DNA of 63,893 nt from Eubacterium sp. UBA3279 (GTDB taxonomy: Bacteria > Bacillota > Clostridia > Lachnospirales > Lachnospiraceae), in NCBI GenBank assembly GCA_002361775.1, contig DETV01000080.1, positions 1-63,893 on the forward strand, read 5' to 3'. Numbering within the stretch: the first letter of the stretch is position 1; every line of letters starts with the position of its first letter. The notes under the pieces were generated by a model, which made no database searches, had not been told where the DNA came from, and worked only from the letters and a program-made list of their open reading frames with translations. A program made the translations under genes and the position numbers. Shown piece after piece: positions 41,768 through 49,261 of the stretch.

Positions 41768-43248
41768 TGAGTGAAGAAAAGAAAGTATTGCTTCGGATCT
41801 CCAATCTGAAACAGTATTTCCCAATCGGAAAGAAGCAGTTGGGGAAACCGCAGTCATATGTAAAAGCAAATGATGGAATCTCTCTGGACATTTATGAGGG
41901 AGAGACTTTCGGTCTGGTAGGAGAGTCCGGTTGTGGTAAATCCACATTCGGACGTACACTCCTTCAGTTATATAAACAGACAGGTGGACGTACTGTATAT
42001 TATGGACGTACGGTGGAAGATTTTAATCTGAAATATGTGGAAAATATCTTCCGAAATCTTCCGGATGAGAAGAAAAAATGTGAAGAGATGCGTGAGAAGA
42101 TTCAGAAAATGTATAATGAGTATGAAAGTATTACGGATCCGATCCACAAAAAAGTAAAAGGCCAGGAAATCGCAGAGCTGGAAAGTGAATTTTTGAATAA
42201 GCTTCTGGATATCACTGCCCTGATCGGCGGTGTTTATACCGCTTCTGATCTTACAGAAGCAGGAAAACATTATCTGGCAGAATACCAGGCGGCAAAAGAG
42301 ATTCGTGGAATCCGCGCCCAGGTAGAAGAAATCAAAAAGAACAAAAAAGGGGAAGAAAAGATTCCGGGACTGGAAGCGAAAATTCCTGCTTTAGAAGCGA
42401 TTATTGAAAAAGAACTGGTGGAAATTGATAAGATTCGCCAGGCAAATAAATCCAATCCGGATTTTGACAAGTATGAAGGACAGAAAGACGACGGTATTAA
42501 TCTGGCAGCGCTGACCGATAAAGAAATGCGTTATCTGCGCAGGGATCTGCAGTTGATTTTCCAGGATCCTTATTCTTCACTGAATCCCCGTATGACTCTG
42601 GGACAGATTATCGGAGAGGGTCTCCAGGCACATGGAATCTTCAAAAAAGGAGATCCCAAGATGCAGGATTACATTATGGAGGTTATGGAAAAGTGTGGAC
42701 TGGCTTCTTACTTTATCCATCGTTACCCTCATCAGTTCTCCGGTGGTCAGAGACAGCGTATCGGTATTGCCAGATCTCTGGCAGTAAATCCGAAGTTTGT
42801 AGTCTGCGATGAGGCGGTTTCCGCTCTGGACGTTTCTATCCAGTCACAGATCATTAACCTGCTTCTGGATCTGAAAGAGCAGAACAACCTGACATATTTG
42901 TTTATTTCTCATGACCTGAGTGTTATCAAATATATCAGTGACCGTATCGGTGTTATGTATCTGGGAAATATGGTTGAGCTGTCTACCACAGAAAAATTAT
43001 TTGCTCATCCTTATCATCCGTATACAGAAGCGTTGCTGTCTGCAATTCCTACCACAGATGTGGATAAGAAACAGGAAGCGATCATTCTGGAAGGAGATAT
43101 CCCAAGCCCGATCAATCCGCCGAAGGGATGTAAGTTCCATACCAGATGTCCGTACTGTACAGAAGTCTGTGAAAAAGTCACACCGGAATTTGAAGAAGTG
43201 GAACCGGGACATTTTGTTGCGTGCCATCATAAACTGGGTGTAGAGTAA
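41767..43248 (+). CDS. oppF: Oligopeptide ABC transporter ATPase OppF with large helical insertion
   Basis: 493 residues against about 310-330. Walker A GESGCGKST lies at 52-60. Between about 82 and 250 there is an extra region of about 165 residues, strongly charged and helical (EKKKCEEMREKIQKMYNEYE, AKEIRGIRAQVEEIKKNKKG, IIEKELVEIDKIRQANKS), likely a coiled-coil hairpin. The ATPase then resumes with LIFQDPYSSLNP (263-274), FSGGQRQR, VVCDEAVSALD and ISHDLS, and the Cys-rich tail CKFHTRCPYCTEVC. All catalytic motifs are present, so it should be active. The insertion (about 42010-42510) emerges next to the nucleotide site on the cytoplasmic side. Confidence 0.95.
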   Translation: MSEEKKVLLRISNLKQYFPIGKKQLGKPQSYVKANDGISLDIYEGETFGLVGESGCGKSTFGRTLLQLYKQTGGRTVYYGRTVEDFNLKYVENIFRNLPDEKKKCEEMREKIQKMYNEYESITDPIHKKVKGQEIAELESEFLNKLLDITALIGGVYTASDLTEAGKHYLAEYQAAKEIRGIRAQVEEIKKNKKGEEKIPGLEAKIPALEAIIEKELVEIDKIRQANKSNPDFDKYEGQKDDGINLAALTDKEMRYLRRDLQLIFQDPYSSLNPRMTLGQIIGEGLQAHGIFKKGDPKMQDYIMEVMEKCGLASYFIHRYPHQFSGGQRQRIGIARSLAVNPKFVVCDEAVSALDVSIQSQIINLLLDLKEQNNLTYLFISHDLSVIKYISDRIGVMYLGNMVELSTTEKLFAHPYHPYTEALLSAIPTTDVDKKQEAIILEGDIPSPINPPKGCKFHTRCPYCTEVCEKVTPEFEEVEPGHFVACHHKLGVE

Positions 43249-43260
43249 ACAGGAGAAGCC

Positions 43261-43551
43261 ATGTTATTTCAGAGAAAAATAGACAGAGCCTTTAAAAAAC
43301 TTCACGAAGAAAGTGATCATCCGGAAATTGATCATTTTGCAAAAGAACGAAGAAGAGGAAAGATGAAAATGGAAGATCCGGAGGAGAGAAGAGCCAGAGA
43401 AGCTCTTCCTTCCCGGGAAGAAGAAATGCCGGAACTGGAAAAAAATGATTTTCTGGCTATGGTAATAGCGGCATTGCTCACCATTCTGCCTGTGGCACTG
43501 GGTGTTTTACTGGTAATTGCATTGGTAGGATACTTCTTTTTAATGCACTGA
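43261..43551 (+). CDS. Small membrane protein at the end of the opp operon
   Basis: 96 residues, 12 bases after oppF with ACAGGAGAAG upstream. The first 60 residues are highly charged (KIDRAFKKLHEESDHPEID, then ERRRGKMKMEDPEERRAREA) and the rest is one long hydrophobic segment (64-94, FLAMVIAALLTILPVALGVL). I do not recognise the family. The position before the operon terminator suggests an accessory subunit of the importer with the charged part in the cytoplasm, where the OppF insertion also lies. Confidence 0.75.
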   Translation: MLFQRKIDRAFKKLHEESDHPEIDHFAKERRRGKMKMEDPEERRAREALPSREEEMPELEKNDFLAMVIAALLTILPVALGVLLVIALVGYFFLMH

Positions 43552-43557
43552 ATACAG

Positions 43558-43608
43558 GAACTGTTGTGAAACAAGATGAAGATCTGTTTTGCAGCAGTTC
43601 TTTTTTTA
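43558..43608 (+). terminator. opp operon terminator
   Basis: GAACTGTTGTGAAACA and TGTTTTGCAGCAGTTC form 16 bp with three wobble pairs and an 8-base loop, followed by seven T. Confidence 0.88.
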
Positions 43609-43609
43609 T

Positions 43610-43690
43610 GGTAACAGTTCACTCATACAGTGGCGTTAGTCACCATAAGCACGTAGGGCGATTTTGCGAAGGGGGCGAACTGTTGTTACC
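43610..43690. repeat. Structured intergenic element with inverted ends
   Basis: GGTAACA(GTTC) at 43610-43620 and (GAAC)TGTTGTTACC at 43677-43690 are inverted ends around a 56-base GC-richer core that holds further short pairings (for example GTGGCGTTAGTCAC at 43630-43643). It lies between the opp terminator and the murR promoter and encodes nothing. It looks like a dispersed palindromic element of the REP/MITE kind, but its copy number cannot be judged from one window. Confidence 0.5.
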
Positions 43691-43694
43691 TTTC

Positions 43695-43747
43695 TTGTGA
43701 AAGTTTCGGTTCACAAACTTGCAAAAAGTGAAAAAAACAGCTATAAT
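43695..43747 (+). promoter_or_regulatory. murR-like promoter with adjacent operator
   Basis: TTGCAA (43719-43724), 17 bases, TATAAT (43742-43747). Just upstream, TTGTGAA (43695-43701) and TTCACAA (43710-43716) form a perfect inverted repeat with an 8-base spacer, a good candidate for autoregulation by the RpiR-type protein. Confidence 0.7.
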
Positions 43748-43794
43748 GGGGGACGATAATAAGGGATTTTTTTAAGTATGGAGATAAAAGAAAT

Positions 43795-44715
43795 ATGGAA
43801 CAGGCAGATAATTTATTGGGACGGATACAGAAACAGCATGCTGGCTTCAGCAAAGGACAAAAAAGGCTGGCGTCCTATATAATAAACAATTATGATAAGG
43901 CAGTATTTCTCACAGCCGCCCGTCTGGGAAAGGAAGTGGGAGTGAGTGAATCCACCACAGTCCGGTTTGCCACACAGTTGGGGTATAAAGGATTTCCGGA
44001 ATTTCACCGGGCGCTGGAAGAGCTGGTGAGAAATAAATTAAATTCGATCCAGAGAATGGAAGTGACGTATGGTCATGTGCCTCAGTCAGAAATTCTGGAT
44101 ACGATTTTTCAGTCAGACATTGAAAAAATCAAAATGACCATGGAACATATAGATCACAGTGCATTTGAACTGGCGGTCAATACTCTTTTGGAGGCCAGGA
44201 CCATTTATATTATCGGTATTCGAAGCTGTGCCCCATTAGCCAGCTTTCTCAGCTTTTATCTGAACCTGATCCTGGATGATGTACGGCTGATTCAGACCAA
44301 CAGCGCCAGTGAAATATTTGAACAGATGATAAGGATAGGGGAACAGGATGCGATTATAGGAATCAGTTTTCCCCGGTATTCCATGCGAACATTGAAAGCC
44401 ATGGAATTTGCCAATAACCGGAATGCAAAGGTGATCACTCTGACTGACAGCGTACATTCTCCCATCAATCTGTATTCGTCCTGTAACCTGATCGCGAGAA
44501 GCGATATGGCTTCTATCGTAGACTCCCTGGTAGCGCCTTTAAGCGTGGTAAATGCCCTGGTGGTTGCTCTCTGCATGAGAAGACAGAAGGAAGTGGTGGA
44601 TACGTTGGAATCCATGGAAAAAATATGGGATGAATATCAGGTATACAGCAGTGATGAATTAAATCATGTGGAACCGGCAGTAAAAATGAAATCCACAGAG
44701 CCGGAGGAGGAGTAG
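43795..44715 (+). CDS. MurR/RpiR-family transcriptional regulator
   Basis: 306 residues. N-terminal helix-turn-helix of the RpiR type (SKGQKRLASYIINNYDKAVF, then GKEVGVSESTTVRFATQLGY) and a C-terminal sugar-isomerase (SIS) domain of about residues 125-260 with RTIYIIGIRSCAPLASFLSF and DAIIGISFPRYSMRTLKAME. Such proteins sense sugar phosphates, often N-acetylmuramate-6-phosphate, and repress catabolic genes. No sugar genes adjoin; instead the stop abuts the next start, a flavoprotein gene. The ligand is unknown. Confidence 0.93.
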   Translation: MEQADNLLGRIQKQHAGFSKGQKRLASYIINNYDKAVFLTAARLGKEVGVSESTTVRFATQLGYKGFPEFHRALEELVRNKLNSIQRMEVTYGHVPQSEILDTIFQSDIEKIKMTMEHIDHSAFELAVNTLLEARTIYIIGIRSCAPLASFLSFYLNLILDDVRLIQTNSASEIFEQMIRIGEQDAIIGISFPRYSMRTLKAMEFANNRNAKVITLTDSVHSPINLYSSCNLIARSDMASIVDSLVAPLSVVNALVVALCMRRQKEVVDTLESMEKIWDEYQVYSSDELNHVEPAVKMKSTEPEEE

Positions 44716-45972
44716 ATGAGCAGATTATTGATCGTAGGCGGCGGCGCTGCGGGAATGGCAGCTTCTGTCTGGGCGGCAGAGCGGGGAATGGAAGTCCATG
44801 TATTTGAACAAAATGAAAAGCTGGGCAAGAAGCTTTTTATTACCGGGAAAGGGCGGTGCAATTTTACCAATGCCTGCGCTACGGAAGAATTGTTTGATTC
44901 CTTTGTTACCAATCCCCGCTTTTTATACAGCGCAGTTTACGGATTTACCAATTATGATGTGATTGATTTCTTTGAAAATCTGGGAGTTTCCACGAAAATG
45001 GAAAGAGGAGGAAGAATGTTTCCCCAGTCGGATCATTCTTCGGATATTATAGCGGCGCTGGAGCGGAAAATGAAAGCGTTGGGAGTAAAAATCCATTTGA
45101 AAAGCAAGGTAAACCGTCTGTTATTTGAGCAGAATGGAACAGAAAACCGGGTGACAGGACTGGAATTGGAAAATCACTCTAAAATACAGGGAGATAAGGT
45201 TCTGATTGCCACAGGGGGTATTTCCTATCCTTCCACCGGCTCCACAGGAGACGGATACCGGATGGCAAAAGAAGGCGGTCATACAGTGACGTCTCTGCTG
45301 CCTTCTCTGGTTCCTATGGTGACCGCAGAGGACTATATTCCCAGAATGCAGGGATTATCTCTGAAAAACGTGACTTTATCCATTTATGACCAGAAAAAAT
45401 GCGTTTTTGAAGAATTTGGCGAAATGATGTTCACCCATTTTGGAATTACAGGTCCGTTGGTATTATCAGCCAGCGCAAAAGTGGGAAAGCTTTTAAAGAA
45501 AAGCTATCTTACCGCCAAAATCGATCTGAAACCGGCGCTTTCCAAAGAACAGTTGGATACCCGCCTGTTGAGAGAATTTGAAAGCGGAAAAAACAAACAG
45601 TTTAAAAATGTGGTGGATGGAATGTTTCCTTCCAAACTTCTTCCGGTCATTCTGGATATTGGCGGAATCCATCCGCAGAAAAAGGTCCATGAGATCACGA
45701 GAGAAGAGAGAATGTCATTTGTGGAAAAAACAAAAGCTTTTCCTATGACAATTACAGGATTACGGGGATTTCAGGAAGCTATTATTACTCAGGGCGGCAT
45801 TTTGGTGAAAGAAGTGGATCCCAAAACCATGGAATCAAAAAAAGTAAGAGGATTATATTTTGCCGGAGAAGTGCTGGATCTGGATGCGCTGACGGGAGGA
45901 TATAATTTGCAGATCGCCTGGTCTACCGCTTTTGCGGCGGCCTGTGGCGCCAGTGAAAAACAGGGAGGATGA
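44716..45972 (+). CDS. BaiN/RdsA-family NAD(P)/FAD-dependent oxidoreductase
   Basis: 418 residues, typical for the HI0933/YhiN group. N-terminal FAD-binding LLIVGGGAAGMAASVWAAER and the signature GKKLFITGKGRCNFTNAC are diagnostic; the C-terminal end has YFAGEVLDLDALTGGYNLQ and AWSTAFAAACGA. Substrates are unproven; one member (BaiN) has been linked to bile-acid reduction, but most are uncharacterised. ATG follows the murR-like stop directly, so translation is coupled, and cmk follows by 4 bases. Confidence 0.93.
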   Translation: MSRLLIVGGGAAGMAASVWAAERGMEVHVFEQNEKLGKKLFITGKGRCNFTNACATEELFDSFVTNPRFLYSAVYGFTNYDVIDFFENLGVSTKMERGGRMFPQSDHSSDIIAALERKMKALGVKIHLKSKVNRLLFEQNGTENRVTGLELENHSKIQGDKVLIATGGISYPSTGSTGDGYRMAKEGGHTVTSLLPSLVPMVTAEDYIPRMQGLSLKNVTLSIYDQKKCVFEEFGEMMFTHFGITGPLVLSASAKVGKLLKKSYLTAKIDLKPALSKEQLDTRLLREFESGKNKQFKNVVDGMFPSKLLPVILDIGGIHPQKKVHEITREERMSFVEKTKAFPMTITGLRGFQEAIITQGGILVKEVDPKTMESKKVRGLYFAGEVLDLDALTGGYNLQIAWSTAFAAACGASEKQGG

Positions 45973-45976
45973 AAGA

Positions 45977-46645
45977 ATGAGTTTTAGTATTGCAATTGAC
46001 GGACCTGCAGGAGCAGGAAAAAGTACCATTGCCAGAAAAGCGGCAAAGAATCTGTCTTTTATTTATGTGGATACAGGAGCAATGTATCGCGCCATGGGAT
46101 TGTATTTTCTGAGACAGGGAATCAGTCCGGAGGACAGTGAAAAAATTGAGGAAGCGTGTGAACAGATCCAGGTTTCCATCACTTATGAAAATGGTGAACA
46201 GCAGGTGCTTTTGAACGGGGAAAATGTATCAAAAGAGATTCGCCGGGAGGAAGTGGGAAATATGGCTTCCAAAACATCAGCAAACAGTAAGGTGAGAGAA
46301 AAACTGGTGGCTTTGCAAAGAGAACTTGCAGAAAAAGAAAATGTGGTAATGGACGGAAGAGACATTGGTACCCAGGTATTGCCCCATGCTACCGTGAAAA
46401 TCTATCTTACAGCCAGTTCCCGGGAGAGAGCCAAAAGAAGATACCTGGAGCTGAAAGAAAAGGGAATGGAAGCAGATTTGGACGAAATAGAGGCAGATAT
46501 CAAAGAAAGAGATCACCGGGATATGACAAGAGAAATCTCTCCTCTTCGTCAGGCTGAAGACGCAGTGCTTATCGACGCTTCTTTTATGAACATTGAACAG
46601 GTGACTCAGGCAGTGCTTCAGGCATTTGAGGAGAAAAGAAGATAA
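45977..46645 (+). CDS. cmk: Cytidylate kinase
   Basis: 222 residues; ATG 45977 follows GGGAGGATGAAAGA and gives the standard N-terminus FSIAIDGPAGAGKSTIARKA with the Walker A loop at 9-16. It phosphorylates CMP and dCMP. Other marks: YVDTGAMYRAMGLYFL, VVMDGRDIGTQVLP and RDHRDMTREISPL. The order flavoprotein-cmk-ispH-S1 protein is widely conserved in clostridia. Confidence 0.97.
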   Translation: MSFSIAIDGPAGAGKSTIARKAAKNLSFIYVDTGAMYRAMGLYFLRQGISPEDSEKIEEACEQIQVSITYENGEQQVLLNGENVSKEIRREEVGNMASKTSANSKVREKLVALQRELAEKENVVMDGRDIGTQVLPHATVKIYLTASSRERAKRRYLELKEKGMEADLDEIEADIKERDHRDMTREISPLRQAEDAVLIDASFMNIEQVTQAVLQAFEEKRR

Positions 46646-46656
46646 AGGAGTACAGT

Positions 46657-47517
46657 ATGGGGGAACGGATAATTAAAACGGCAAAAACTGCCGGCTTTTG
46701 CTTTGGGGTAAAGCGGGCAGTGGAAAAGGTATACGATCAGGTGAAGATGGGAAAGAAAAATGTATATACCTACGGTCCCATCATCCATAATGAAGAAGTG
46801 GTCAGCGATCTGGAATCCAAAGGGGTGAAAGTTCTTTCCGGCAGAGAAGAACTGGAACAGTTGTCAGAGGGAACTGTAGTGATCCGTTCCCACGGAGTTT
46901 CCAGAGAAATCTGCGAAATCATAGAAAAAAAGAATCTGGAATGTGTGGACGCCACCTGCCCCTTCGTAAAAAAAATCCACAGAATCGTGGAGAGAGAAGG
47001 GAAAAACGGGCGCCATATCATTATAATCGGCAATCCGGATCACCCGGAAGTGGAAGGAATCCGGGGATGGTGTACAGGTCCGGTAACGGTGATTTCCACG
47101 AAGGAAGAGGCCGAAAAAACGGAATTTTCGGAAGAAACGAAATTGTGCATTGTATCGCAAACGACATTTAATTACAATAAATTTCAAGATTTAGTTGAAA
47201 TTCTTGCGAAAAAGAGGTATGATAAGCTTGTTATAAATACGATTTGCAGTGCAACCGAGGAAAGACAATTGGAAGCACAGCAGATTGCCTGCGAAGTAGA
47301 TACCATGATCGTCATTGGCGGCAGACATAGTTCCAATACGCAGAAATTATACGAGATATGTAGAAAAGAATGTAAAAATACTTACTATATACAGACACTT
47401 GTTGATTTGGATACTAGGCCTTTTCAATGTATTGGTTGCGTAGGTATTACAGCGGGGGCTTCCACCCCAAATAATATAATTGAGGAGGTTCAAAAACATG
47501 TCAGAATTAAGTTTTGA
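46657..47517 (+). CDS. ispH: 4-hydroxy-3-methylbut-2-enyl diphosphate reductase
   Basis: 286 residues, last step of the MEP isoprenoid pathway, a [4Fe-4S] enzyme making IPP and DMAPP. The three cluster cysteines are in AGFCFGVKRAV (near 13), DATCPFVKKI (near 97) and NTICSATEERQ (near 193), with HNEEV, RSHGV and the ITAGASTPN motif. The end overlaps the S1-domain gene by 20 bases. In many clostridia the two are fused in one protein; here they are separate. Confidence 0.97.
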   Translation: MGERIIKTAKTAGFCFGVKRAVEKVYDQVKMGKKNVYTYGPIIHNEEVVSDLESKGVKVLSGREELEQLSEGTVVIRSHGVSREICEIIEKKNLECVDATCPFVKKIHRIVEREGKNGRHIIIIGNPDHPEVEGIRGWCTGPVTVISTKEEAEKTEFSEETKLCIVSQTTFNYNKFQDLVEILAKKRYDKLVINTICSATEERQLEAQQIACEVDTMIVIGGRHSSNTQKLYEICRKECKNTYYIQTLVDLDTRPFQCIGCVGITAGASTPNNIIEEVQKHVRIKF

Positions 47518-48580
47518 ACAAATGCTGGAAGAATCATTGAAAACAATCAGAAACGGGGAGGTAGTCGAAGGTACAGTAATCGACGTCAAAGAAGACGAGA
47601 TTATCCTGAATATTGGTTACAAAGCTGACGGTATTCTTACCAAGAATGAATACAGCAATGACCCATCCATCGATCTGTCTTCCGTAGTGAAACCTGGTGA
47701 TACCATGGAAGTGAAAGTTCTGAAAGTAAACGACGGCGAAGGCCAGGTACTGCTTACTTATAAGAGACTGGCAGCAGAAAAAGGAAGCAAGAGACTGGAA
47801 GAGGCATTCGAGAATAAAGAAGTGCTGACAGCAAAAGTAACTCAGGTACTGAATGGCGGACTGAGTGTAGTGATCGACGAGACAAGAGTATTTATTCCGG
47901 CAAGCCTGGTATCTGATACTTTTGAGAAAGATCTGACAAAATATGCAGATCAGGAAATCGAATTCGTTATTACAGAGTTCAATCCGAGAAGAAGAAGAAT
48001 TATCGGTGACAGAAAACAGCTTCTGGTTGCTGCAAAAGCTGAACAGCAGAAAGCTCTCTTTGAGAGAATCGCTGTAGGTGATGTGGTAGAAGGAACAGTT
48101 AAGAATGTAACAGACTTTGGCGCATTCATCGATCTGGGCGGAGCTGACGGACTGCTTCACATCTCCGAGATGTCCTGGGGCAGAGTTGAGAATCCGAAAA
48201 AGATTTTCAAAGTAGGACAGCCTATCACTGTTCTGATCAAAGATATCAATGGTGACAAGATTGCGCTGAGCCTGAAGTTTGAAGATCAGAATCCATGGCT
48301 GAATGCAGATGAAAAATATGCTGTAGGCAATGTGGTAGAAGGAACAATTGCACGTATGACAGATTTTGGTGCATTTGTAGAACTGGAGCCAGGTGTAGAC
48401 GCGCTGCTTCATGTTTCTCAGATTTCCAGAGAACACGTAGAAAAACCGGCAGACGTTCTTACTGTAGGACAGGTAATCACAGCAAAAGTTGTTGATTTCA
48501 ACGGCGAAGATAAGAAGATCAGCCTGAGCATGAAAGCTCTGGAGCCGGCTGCTGAAGAAGTAGAAGAAACAGAAGAGTAA
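47498..48580 (+). CDS. S1 RNA-binding domain protein (RpsA-like, four S1 domains)
   Basis: 360 residues. ATG 47498 is 5 bases after GAGGAGGTTC, inside the end of ispH. Four S1 motifs: GEVVEGTVIDVKEDEIILNI (about 20), EVLTAKVTQVLNGGLSVVID (about 105), GDVVEGTVKNVTDFGAFIDL (about 192) and GNVVEGTIARMTDFGAFVEL (about 277), ending in an acidic tail. Such proteins act like ribosomal protein S1 in binding mRNA, though in low-GC Gram-positives S1 is not essential for initiation. A terminator follows. Confidence 0.94.
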   Translation: MSELSFEQMLEESLKTIRNGEVVEGTVIDVKEDEIILNIGYKADGILTKNEYSNDPSIDLSSVVKPGDTMEVKVLKVNDGEGQVLLTYKRLAAEKGSKRLEEAFENKEVLTAKVTQVLNGGLSVVIDETRVFIPASLVSDTFEKDLTKYADQEIEFVITEFNPRRRRIIGDRKQLLVAAKAEQQKALFERIAVGDVVEGTVKNVTDFGAFIDLGGADGLLHISEMSWGRVENPKKIFKVGQPITVLIKDINGDKIALSLKFEDQNPWLNADEKYAVGNVVEGTIARMTDFGAFVELEPGVDALLHVSQISREHVEKPADVLTVGQVITAKVVDFNGEDKKISLSMKALEPAAEEVEETEE

Positions 48581-48618
48581 TTTTATATAACAGACGCAAA
48601 GAACATTTGCAGAGTCTG

Positions 48619-48661
48619 AAAAAGAGCAGATTATACGAAGAAGTATAATCTGCTCTTTTTG
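48619..48661 (+). terminator. Terminator of the cmk-ispH-S1 operon
   Basis: AAAAAGAGCAGATTATAC and GTATAATCTGCTCTTTTT form a perfect stem around GAAGAA. Confidence 0.95.
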
Positions 48662-48714
48662 CGTGAAAAAAATATGACGAATTTGATATTTTTCATCATA
48701 TTGATGGAAATAGT

Positions 48715-48743
48715 TTGTGTTATGTGAATAATTCATGTATAAT
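48715..48743 (+). promoter_or_regulatory. Hydrogenase operon promoter
   Basis: TTGTGT, 17 bases, TATAAT at 48738-48743, 36 bases before the first start codon. Confidence 0.65.
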
Positions 48744-48778
48744 ATGCTTATCTATAACGACTTAGAGGAGGTTCGTTT

Positions 48779-49261
48779 ATGTTAGATCAGTCATATTATC
48801 AAAAAGTCGATGAGATCATAGCATGTCACGGGCGTAAGTCCAGTTCACTGATTCCCATTATGCAGGATATCCAGGAAACGTATCGTTATCTGCCGGGGGA
48901 ACTTCTGACTTACGTGGCAAAAGAGATCGGAGTGACAGAGGCAAAGGCCTACAGTGTGGCTACATTTTATGAGAACTTTTCCTTTGAAGCAAAAGGAAAA
49001 TACGTGATTAAAGTTTGTGACGGAACCGCCTGCCATGTGCGAAAATCAACTCCCGTTTTGGAAGCCTTGTACAAGAAGCTGGGATTGAGCAAGAAAAAAC
49101 ATACTACGGACGATATGTTATTTACGGTGGAGACGGTATCCTGTCTGGGAGCCTGTGGACTGGCGCCCACCATGATGGTAAATGATGAAGTCCATCCGCG
49201 AATGACCCCTGAGAAAGCAGAAGAACTGATTGATACTCTGAGAGGAGGTGCCGGCGCATGA
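48779..49261 (+). CDS. Electron-bifurcating hydrogenase gamma subunit (HydC/HndA, NuoE-like)
   Basis: 160 residues, thioredoxin-like [2Fe-2S] protein. Cluster cysteines lie in CDGTACHVRKS and CLGACGLAP, the NuoE pattern. It transfers electrons between the flavin subunit and the hydrogenase. AGAGGAGG precedes ATG; the last 4 bases overlap the next gene. Together the three genes form the HydABC or Hnd type complex that couples NADH and reduced ferredoxin to H2. Confidence 0.95.
   Translation: MLDQSYYQKVDEIIACHGRKSSSLIPIMQDIQETYRYLPGELLTYVAKEIGVTEAKAYSVATFYENFSFEAKGKYVIKVCDGTACHVRKSTPVLEALYKKLGLSKKKHTTDDMLFTVETVSCLGACGLAPTMMVNDEVHPRMTPEKAEELIDTLRGGAGA

Noticed and set aside
41767..43248. OppF Walker B written DEAVSALD, possible dead ATPase
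   Set aside because: The catalytic Asp and Glu are present; Ala in place of Pro at the next position is common in OppF-type ATPases.
47534..48736. Minus-strand frame of 400 codons opposite the S1-domain gene
   Set aside because: Shadow of the S1 gene with Cys/Phe-rich nonsense composition and it crosses the strong terminator at 48619.
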